Source: Afipia sp. (GTDB taxonomy: Bacteria; Pseudomonadota; Alphaproteobacteria; Rhizobiales; Xanthobacteraceae). Taken from it: a DNA stretch of 11,543 nt. Under the pieces are notes generated by a model. The model was given only the letters and a program-made list of their open reading frames with translations. It was not told where the DNA came from and made no database searches. Shown here piece after piece: positions 7,164 to 11,543 of this stretch. A program made the position numbers and the translations under genes. How positions within the stretch are numbered: the first letter of the stretch is position 1; every line of letters starts with the position of its first letter. Location: the NCBI GenBank assembly GCA_020056155.1, contig JAGVII010000492.1, positions 1 to 11,543 of the forward strand, given 5' to 3'.

Positions 7164-7210
7164 GCTCATGCGGTATGAGCAATAAAACTCCTTCCGTTAT
7201 CGAAGGAGTT
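7164..7210 (-). terminator. two consecutive hairpins at the 3' end of the restriction-methylation gene
   Basis: In the - strand direction, AACTCCTTC (7210-7202), a 7-base loop and GAAGGAGTT (7194-7186) form a perfect 9-bp stem followed by TTATT. This is a terminator-like shape, but it lies inside the last 15 codons of the gene. A second perfect stem follows, GCTCAT-loop-ATGAGC (7180-7164), overlapping the stop codon at 7166-7168. The U tract is weak. Inference: partial termination or mRNA 3'-end protection, lowering expression of the downstream ATPase pair relative to the restriction enzyme. Confidence 0.45.
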
Positions 7211-10200
7211 AGCGTCACCGAGCCGGCTGAAGGACTGGAGGATATCTTTAACGTCAACCAAAATAGCGTCCCCTTCCTTGAAGGCGGCTGCAATTTCTTC
7301 AGCAGTGAGAGGTTTTGTGCTTCGTCGGAGTAGTTGCAAGACCTGCCCTGCTTGATCCTTCGGCGTCTCTGGAAAGGCATACTTAGCGCGAAATTTCGGG
7401 GCAACAGAAATCTCTTGAATCTTGTCTGCCCGGTGCGCGAGAGCTCCGAATTTTTCAATTTGGTAATCCGGCCGAAGCCATCGGACTAATCCCCGTGCTT
7501 CTTCTGAAGCTCGCTGACCATTAAGGACCGATAAATTGATCAGAATTTCATTTTCGGTGATATGGCTTGGCCAACCGTATGCTTCGAAAGTCAACTCATC
7601 GATCTGTTCGTGCAAATGCTTGAGAATGAGCACTTGACCGCGTTCCTTTGTGTGTACGCTCTTCTCGCTAAGTGGGGATCCATTCTTGATCTCTTCGACT
7701 ACATTATAGAGCGATGTGAGCGTCAGTTCCGGATTGTCTGAGAGGACAAACTTTCGCATCGCGTCAAGTTCTTCAGCAAGTTTTGAGATCCGGCGCTTTA
7801 TCGCTGCGGAAGTATTCGGAAACGGAAACGGGTCAAAACATCTCGATTTTGAGTATCGGGGATCATTGCCTATTCCCAACCAACCACCGGCGCGGAGAGC
7901 CCACACGGAGTGAACACGGGACGACAATACTCCAAGATGGTAGGCGTCGTCTGAAGCGATTGCGATCAGCATGTTGTCGGGAAGGATGGAGGTGTCGAGA
8001 AACTGAAAGACGCGATGCTTCGCGGTCTCTACCGTCGCAATATAGCGATGCAGTTTTGACAGTGCAGGGCGCAGATCACGGCGTGGCTCGCCAAAGAGCC
8101 ACCAGTTATCGCGATAGGACGCGCGATTGTTCGCGTCGCGATGGGGCTTCACGGTTTCTAACAAATGCTGGTATACCTCGGGATACTGCGAACGAACGTC
8201 TCTCGCATTTAGTCCAAATAAATCGATTACCAATATGTCGCGAGAGCGGGCAGTTAAGTCTCGACCATTCCGGTACTCTCGAATGTACTTCGATAGGTTT
8301 GCTCGGCGACCGAGGCCAAGACGCGCAGCTTCGTCTCGAGTAACTATGAAACCGTCTCCGTGAAGCTTTACACCTGGTGAGCACAGACCGTCACTCGCCA
8401 GCAGCGCTTTAGCGCGCGTCAGGTCCGCACCGATTGTCAAATCGGCATTAATCGAGCCTTTTTGCTCAGAAAATATAATCAAGGGTTCGTCCGTTTCTAT
8501 TCGATCCTCTCGTACGACTTCCCGAAGGACCCCTTCATGTACCCCAGCTTCTGCTACCGTCATGGCAATCCGAACCGCCGCAGAGTCTTTACTTGCTTTG
8601 GTCCACGGATGGTCAGGAACTGCGAGCATGATCGAGATTGGCTGCGCAGCTTTAATTCGCTGTTCAACAAGACGGCGCTGAAATACCTGAGTAATAGAGT
8701 TTGTAGTAACAAACCCGAACCGTCGAAGACGAGTTCCTTTGCGGGTTAGAATATCTGCCGCTCGATCCCACCAATACATGACGTAATCCGCCGACGGATT
8801 TACATGCGAGTAGGTTTTCCAGAGCGCTTCTGCGTAGTCGCTACCAAGTCGTTCACGAATGTCTTTCCCCCCAATAAAGGGAGGATTACCCACGATAAAA
8901 TCAGCAGCGGGCCAGTCCGGCATTTTAACTCCCGCGCTGAAGTAGGGAGATTTGGCCTTGCCCTTGACAGTTCGTGTGGGTGCGGCTGGGTATCCTTCCC
9001 AGGCAAGAAGCGCGTTGCGATTGACGATGTGGTCACTGTTGCCGAGCACAGGTTCGGCAGGTCGCTCGGGACGCGTGCGAAGATGCCATTGCAGATAACC
9101 AATCCACAAAACCAGTTCGGCAATCTCAATAGCTCTTCGATTGACCTCCATCCCTAAAAATTGATCCGGCTTTACCGAAACGCCAGCGTATTTTTTTAGG
9201 GCATCATCTCCATCGATGTCCTGGAGCTGTTTTAGTACCTCGCCCTCGAGCTGCTTCATCAAGCGAAGTGAAACATACAGAAAATTTCCTGTGCCGCAGG
9301 CTGGATCCAGAACGCGGACGCTAGAAAGCGCCTTTAGGAAATCTCCAACCTCTCGGACAGCGTTTGATTTCGATCCTGACCTTAATGCGCGCTCAGCCGC
9401 CGCTTGGGCAGCCAACCAGTCTTGCGTCAATGGTTCGATGACGGTTGCGTTTACCAGACGTTCCACATGTGCTCGGGGAGTGTAGTGCGCACCAAGTCGC
9501 TTCCGTTCATCGGCATTCAGCGCTTGTTCAAAGAGTGAGCCGAAAATTGCCGGTTCTAAATCTCGCCAATCCGCATCGGCCGCCTGTCGGAGCAGTATTA
9601 TCTCCGCCTTCAAAAGAGGTAACGCCTGGGCGTTCTTAAAGAGTTTTCCATTGAAGCGGAGCAGCTTTTCGCCGACTGCTGGCGAATAGTCGCCAACGTC
9701 CATGTGTTTCCAAAGATCGTTCATCTCGTGTGGAAACAAGTCAGGTTTCGCCACGCAACGAGACAATAACTCCTTGAAACTATCCTTTCTGATAAGCTCG
9801 ACATCCTCCACGAACATTGTGAACAGGCAGCGCATTAGAAAAACTGCCACTTCTGTTTGAGGAAAACCGCGAGCTTCCAGCGCCTTCGAAACTTCGGCGA
9901 GTGTTCCGGCAATCTCGCGGGTGACCTTTGCTGTTTGTACAGATGGGTCCAGCGAGAGAGGTTCTACCCAAATGCGGCGCAGGTGCTCCCTGACCTCCGG
10001 ATCAATTAGCTTCGGAAGTTCTATGCGAAAATTTCGAGCATCTGGAAATTGAGTGTAATGCCGGCCATGCCCGGAAAAGTCTGCGTAGACCTCAAGGGTT
10101 CTTCCTACATCGCAAGTGAGCAAAAAAGGAGGATAGGCATGGTCTTTGGGCAGCGCCTGGGCGTACCCCTCCGCTTGTCGGCGGGCATTGATCATTAGAT

Positions 10201-10603
10201 GGTCTATCGCGTCGCTGTGCGCGAGTTGTGCTTTCGAATCTGCAAAGAGGTCAGCCTGCCCCTCGATTACAGCTTTCTTCGCACCCTTCTGGCGGCTCTG
10301 CTTGGCCTCGAGAATGAAGCAATTGCGCTTGTAGAGGTCTATCCGACCACGTTCGATTGTGCCGTCAGGGCGCCTGCGCTCCACAACGCGCTCGAAAACG
10401 TAGTCATTGAACTCATGAGACGCTGACGCTGGATCGGGGATCGGCGCGCTAATGATTTCGCTCAACTCGCGCAGAAACATCGAATAGTTCGAGCGCTCCT
10501 GCCCGCCTTCACGGCCGGACCAACGCTCGATAAAGGTCGCTGGCGTAAGCGCGCGCTTCGTCGACGCCTCACTCAACTCGGACACAACGCTACCCCTTGG
10601 CAC
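7166..10603 (-). CDS. MmeI-like single-chain restriction endonuclease/N6-adenine methyltransferase (type IIL/IIG)
   Basis: Predicted to recognise a DNA site, methylate adenine using S-adenosylmethionine, and cut nearby when the site is unmodified. Residues are numbered from GTG 10603. The N-terminal nuclease has GRIDLYKRNCFILEAKQS (Asp89, Glu99, Lys101), a PD-(D/E)xK active site. A helical linker with GSLFEQALNADERKRLGAHYTP (355-376) leads to the methylase: motif I DPACGTGNF (433-441), GMEVNRRAIEIAELVLW (484-500) and catalytic NPPF (573-576). The order (motif I before NPPF) is the gamma class. The specificity region contains WLGIGNDPRYSKSRCFDPFPFP, typical of MmeI-like enzymes. The last ~65 residues (QVLQLLRRSTKPLTAEEIAAAF) look like a winged helix. 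GTG at 10585 has AAGGGG seven bases upstream and may be the true start (1139 residues); the frame opens at 10603. All motifs are intact, so it is probably active. No separate methylase, nuclease or specificity gene is needed. First gene of the defence operon. Confidence 0.9.
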   Translation of the reverse strand: MPRGSVVSELSEASTKRALTPATFIERWSGREGGQERSNYSMFLRELSEIISAPIPDPASASHEFNDYVFERVVERRRPDGTIERGRIDLYKRNCFILEAKQSRQKGAKKAVIEGQADLFADSKAQLAHSDAIDHLMINARRQAEGYAQALPKDHAYPPFLLTCDVGRTLEVYADFSGHGRHYTQFPDARNFRIELPKLIDPEVREHLRRIWVEPLSLDPSVQTAKVTREIAGTLAEVSKALEARGFPQTEVAVFLMRCLFTMFVEDVELIRKDSFKELLSRCVAKPDLFPHEMNDLWKHMDVGDYSPAVGEKLLRFNGKLFKNAQALPLLKAEIILLRQAADADWRDLEPAIFGSLFEQALNADERKRLGAHYTPRAHVERLVNATVIEPLTQDWLAAQAAAERALRSGSKSNAVREVGDFLKALSSVRVLDPACGTGNFLYVSLRLMKQLEGEVLKQLQDIDGDDALKKYAGVSVKPDQFLGMEVNRRAIEIAELVLWIGYLQWHLRTRPERPAEPVLGNSDHIVNRNALLAWEGYPAAPTRTVKGKAKSPYFSAGVKMPDWPAADFIVGNPPFIGGKDIRERLGSDYAEALWKTYSHVNPSADYVMYWWDRAADILTRKGTRLRRFGFVTTNSITQVFQRRLVEQRIKAAQPISIMLAVPDHPWTKASKDSAAVRIAMTVAEAGVHEGVLREVVREDRIETDEPLIIFSEQKGSINADLTIGADLTRAKALLASDGLCSPGVKLHGDGFIVTRDEAARLGLGRRANLSKYIREYRNGRDLTARSRDILVIDLFGLNARDVRSQYPEVYQHLLETVKPHRDANNRASYRDNWWLFGEPRRDLRPALSKLHRYIATVETAKHRVFQFLDTSILPDNMLIAIASDDAYHLGVLSSRVHSVWALRAGGWLGIGNDPRYSKSRCFDPFPFPNTSAAIKRRISKLAEELDAMRKFVLSDNPELTLTSLYNVVEEIKNGSPLSEKSVHTKERGQVLILKHLHEQIDELTFEAYGWPSHITENEILINLSVLNGQRASEEARGLVRWLRPDYQIEKFGALAHRADKIQEISVAPKFRAKYAFPETPKDQAGQVLQLLRRSTKPLTAEEIAAAFKEGDAILVDVKDILQSFSRLGDANSFDNGRSFIAHTA

Positions 10604-10632
10604 TTGATGCGCCTTGGGGTTGCACTCTACAT

Positions 10633-10658
10633 TTTTGCCAGTTTACCGGTTGGCAAAA
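10633..10658. promoter_or_regulatory. perfect 8-bp inverted repeat upstream of the restriction gene
   Basis: TTTTGCCA (10633-10640), a 10-base spacer and TGGCAAAA (10651-10658) form an exact inverted repeat, 30-50 bp before the possible GTG starts of the - strand restriction gene. Read on the - strand, TTGCCA inside the right arm is five of six to a -35 box, but the matching -10 (near AAATGT) is poor. A partial direct repeat, AGTTTACCGGTTGG and AGTTACCGAGTGG, lies across and beside it. Inference: operator/promoter of the operon. No controller (C) protein gene is seen nearby. Confidence 0.45.
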
Positions 10659-11130
10659 GTTACCGAGTGGTTAACGAGCTCAAAACCAGCGCTCGACTTG
10701 CTATTTCCTCAGTCTATCGACCCGGGAACGCATGTAACTGATAGAGATATGCATTTTCTTCTCATTCACAAACTGACGAAGTTTTCCCTAAAAGCTATCC
10801 AGTCAACAAATGCTCGCATGCACGCTGCAAGAACACGAGGTTCATACTCAGTTTCGTTACAACTGAAGACGCCAATTTGGAAGCAACCGCGGAGGCAGCG
10901 GCGAACCAAGCCATCAGAGATTTATCGACGCACGACTGCTGGATTTGCGAAGCGCTATTGAACTGCGCGGAGTTGAAGGCGTAGGTCTCATAAATCAAGC
11001 GTCTCCGAAATGACCGTCACTGACGCCCCTACCGCGCAGTGGCTTTATTGTTTTGTCTCTGAGGCGAGTCTCCAGAAAACGGGAATTCTTCAATGGTTGA
11101 GTGGAGACTGGCCCCCGATTTCGTAAGATA
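10659..11130. other. stretch without a convincing gene
   Basis: About 470 bp. Open frames here start at TTG codons, lack ribosome binding sites and match nothing I recognise. One - strand frame (10795-10998) gives an Ala-rich helical product (MAWFAAASAVASKLASS) with a faint phasin-like feel, but it is short and could be a gene remnant or chance. An inverted pair AGTCTCC (11067-11073) / GGAGACT (11103-11109) is present. Confidence 0.4.
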
Positions 11131-11158
11131 GTGGTTCGAATCCGGTCTCTGCAGAGAC
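11131..11158 (+). other. tRNA T-arm-like segment, possible tRNA 3'-end remnant or attachment site
   Basis: GGTTCGAATCC contains the canonical T-loop TTCGAAT (11135-11141). CCGGT follows and would be the 3' half of a T stem, then seven bases, CTCTGCA, where an acceptor strand would be. The 5' half of the T stem (AGTGG) pairs poorly, and no matching acceptor, D or anticodon arm is found upstream, so this is not an intact tRNA. It overlaps a perfect 14-bp palindrome, GTCTCTGCAGAGAC (11145-11158). A terminator hairpin follows closely, as after many tRNA genes. Inference: tRNA fragment left by integration. Chance resemblance remains possible. Confidence 0.3.
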
Positions 11159-11170
11159 TCCGCATGCACG

Positions 11171-11197
11171 AAAAGCCCGCCAATGGCGGGCCTTTCT
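11171..11197. terminator. rho-independent terminator hairpin, bidirectional
   Basis: GCCCGCC (11175-11181), loop AAT and GGCGGGC (11185-11191) form a perfect 7-bp GC stem. It is followed by CTTTCTC on the + strand and, read on the - strand, by TTTTC. It could serve either direction. It lies just after the tRNA-like segment and before the repeat cluster, insulating the defence operon from what lies to the right. Confidence 0.7.
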
Positions 11198-11275
11198 CAC
11201 GCCTAAAAAGGAAATTCTCCAAAATCCACACTGGCTGGCTGGCGACGCAGTGCTGATCGCACCCGTCTCTAAGCG

Positions 11276-11444
11276 AATTCCCTGGTAACAGGGAATTTTA
11301 CAGGGAAATTCGCGATTTTGGCCTCCCCAGAGGAGCTTGGAGGCGAGAAACCACTGCGGCGCAGCGCTTTTGGCGATAATTCCCTACAAAATTAACAGGG
11401 AACGCATTTCGAAGAACAGGGAAACCTCGCGCGGACAACAGGGA
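11276..11444. repeat. cluster of CAGGGA(A) motifs in both orientations
   Basis: Seen: direct copies of CAGGGA(A) at 11289, 11301, 11396, 11417 and 11439, most preceded by AA or TA, and inverted copies AATTCCCTG (11276-11284) and AATTCCCT (11378-11385). The first pair, AATTCCCTG and CAGGGAATT separated by GTAA, is a perfect 9-bp hairpin (11276-11297). The copies are irregularly spaced with unrelated sequence between, so this is not a CRISPR array or a simple tandem repeat. Function unknown; a multi-site protein binding region is a reasonable guess. Confidence 0.6.
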
Positions 11445-11501
11445 TCTAGGTGAGCGCTGAATTCTTACACGCTTGAATAGGCTCTGGCGGACGCGATCTG
11501 T

Positions 11502-11535
11502 TCTCGCTCTCGATTTGTAGATGAGGAGAGCGAGA
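11502..11535 (+). promoter_or_regulatory. hairpin enclosing the ribosome binding site of an edge gene
   Basis: TCTCGCTCTC (11502-11511) and GAGAGCGAGA (11526-11535) are exact reverse complements separated by 14 bases. The right arm contains part of the AGGAG at 11524-11528 and the A of the ATG at 11535. In mRNA this stem could hide the start of the gene entering the window edge. A regulatory role is inferred from position only. Confidence 0.35.
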
Positions 11536-11543
11536 TGGCGAGC
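11535..11543 (+). CDS. possible start of a gene running off the window
   Basis: ATGGCGAGC at the right edge is preceded by AGGAG with six bases of spacing (11524-11528), a good translation start for this kind of genome. Only three codons (Met-Ala-Ser) are visible, so no product can be named. The call rests on the ribosome binding site and on the gene-free stretch before it. Confidence 0.35.

Noticed and set aside
53..10627. GTTGCACTC shared at 53-61 and 10619-10627 as possible attachment cores
   Set aside because: Nine bases, part of the leader hairpin on the left, with no further similarity around it; easily chance in this much sequence.
10614..10961. 115-codon + strand frame as a possible gene
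   Set aside because: Starts at TTG with no ribosome binding site, crosses the operator-like palindrome, low-complexity product without recognisable motifs.
10795..10998. - strand frame with Ala-rich helix, possible phasin remnant
   Set aside because: Only 67 codons from a TTG start; resemblance is by general composition and too weak for a call.
11276..11444. CRISPR array
   Set aside because: The repeated unit is only 7-9 bases, occurs in both orientations and is irregularly spaced; no cas gene is present.

Overview
The window looks like an accessory region of an alphaproteobacterium, most likely Rhizobiales and possibly a Bradyrhizobium relative. The reasons are the DUF3489 / DUF2924 / large serine recombinase operon, an IS1202-type (ISNCY) insertion sequence, moderately high GC and weak Shine-Dalgarno use. 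This assignment rests on recognised protein families; no database was searched.

Left part (1-2574, + strand): three tightly overlapping genes. They are a basic DUF3489 protein, a DUF2924 protein and a full-length large serine recombinase. A perfect 8-bp inverted repeat lies just upstream of the first gene. This is a recombination/integration module.

Middle left (2584-4130): a complete insertion sequence, starting 10 bp after the recombinase stop codon, with an intact DDE transposase on the - strand. Its ends are imperfect inverted repeats, and each carries two copies of a transposase-site-like motif with 24-bp spacing. No target-site duplication is visible.

Centre and right (4292-10603, - strand): the most interesting part, a putative phage-defence operon read right to left. 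It holds (i) a ~1140-residue single-chain restriction-methylation enzyme of the MmeI-like (type IIL/IIG) kind, with an N-terminal PD-(D/E)xK nuclease, a gamma-class N6-adenine methylase and a specificity domain; (ii) a 69-codon unknown gene whose stop overlaps the next start as ATGA; and (iii) an 817-residue Rad50-like ATPase with a central CPLC zinc hook and a C-terminal extension. That extension carries an R-x3-E ... H pattern and a four-cysteine zinc site, and it resembles the architecture of the anticodon nuclease RloC. A working idea is that the ATPase is a second layer triggered by DNA damage or by failed restriction. This is inference.

Right end (10604-11543): about 930 bp with no convincing gene until the last few bases. 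It holds an operator-like palindrome ahead of the restriction gene, a tRNA T-arm-like segment followed by a bidirectional terminator hairpin, a cluster of CAGGGAA repeats in both orientations, and the start of a possible gene at the window edge whose start region is enclosed in a 10-bp hairpin. This end could be a junction of the accessory region.
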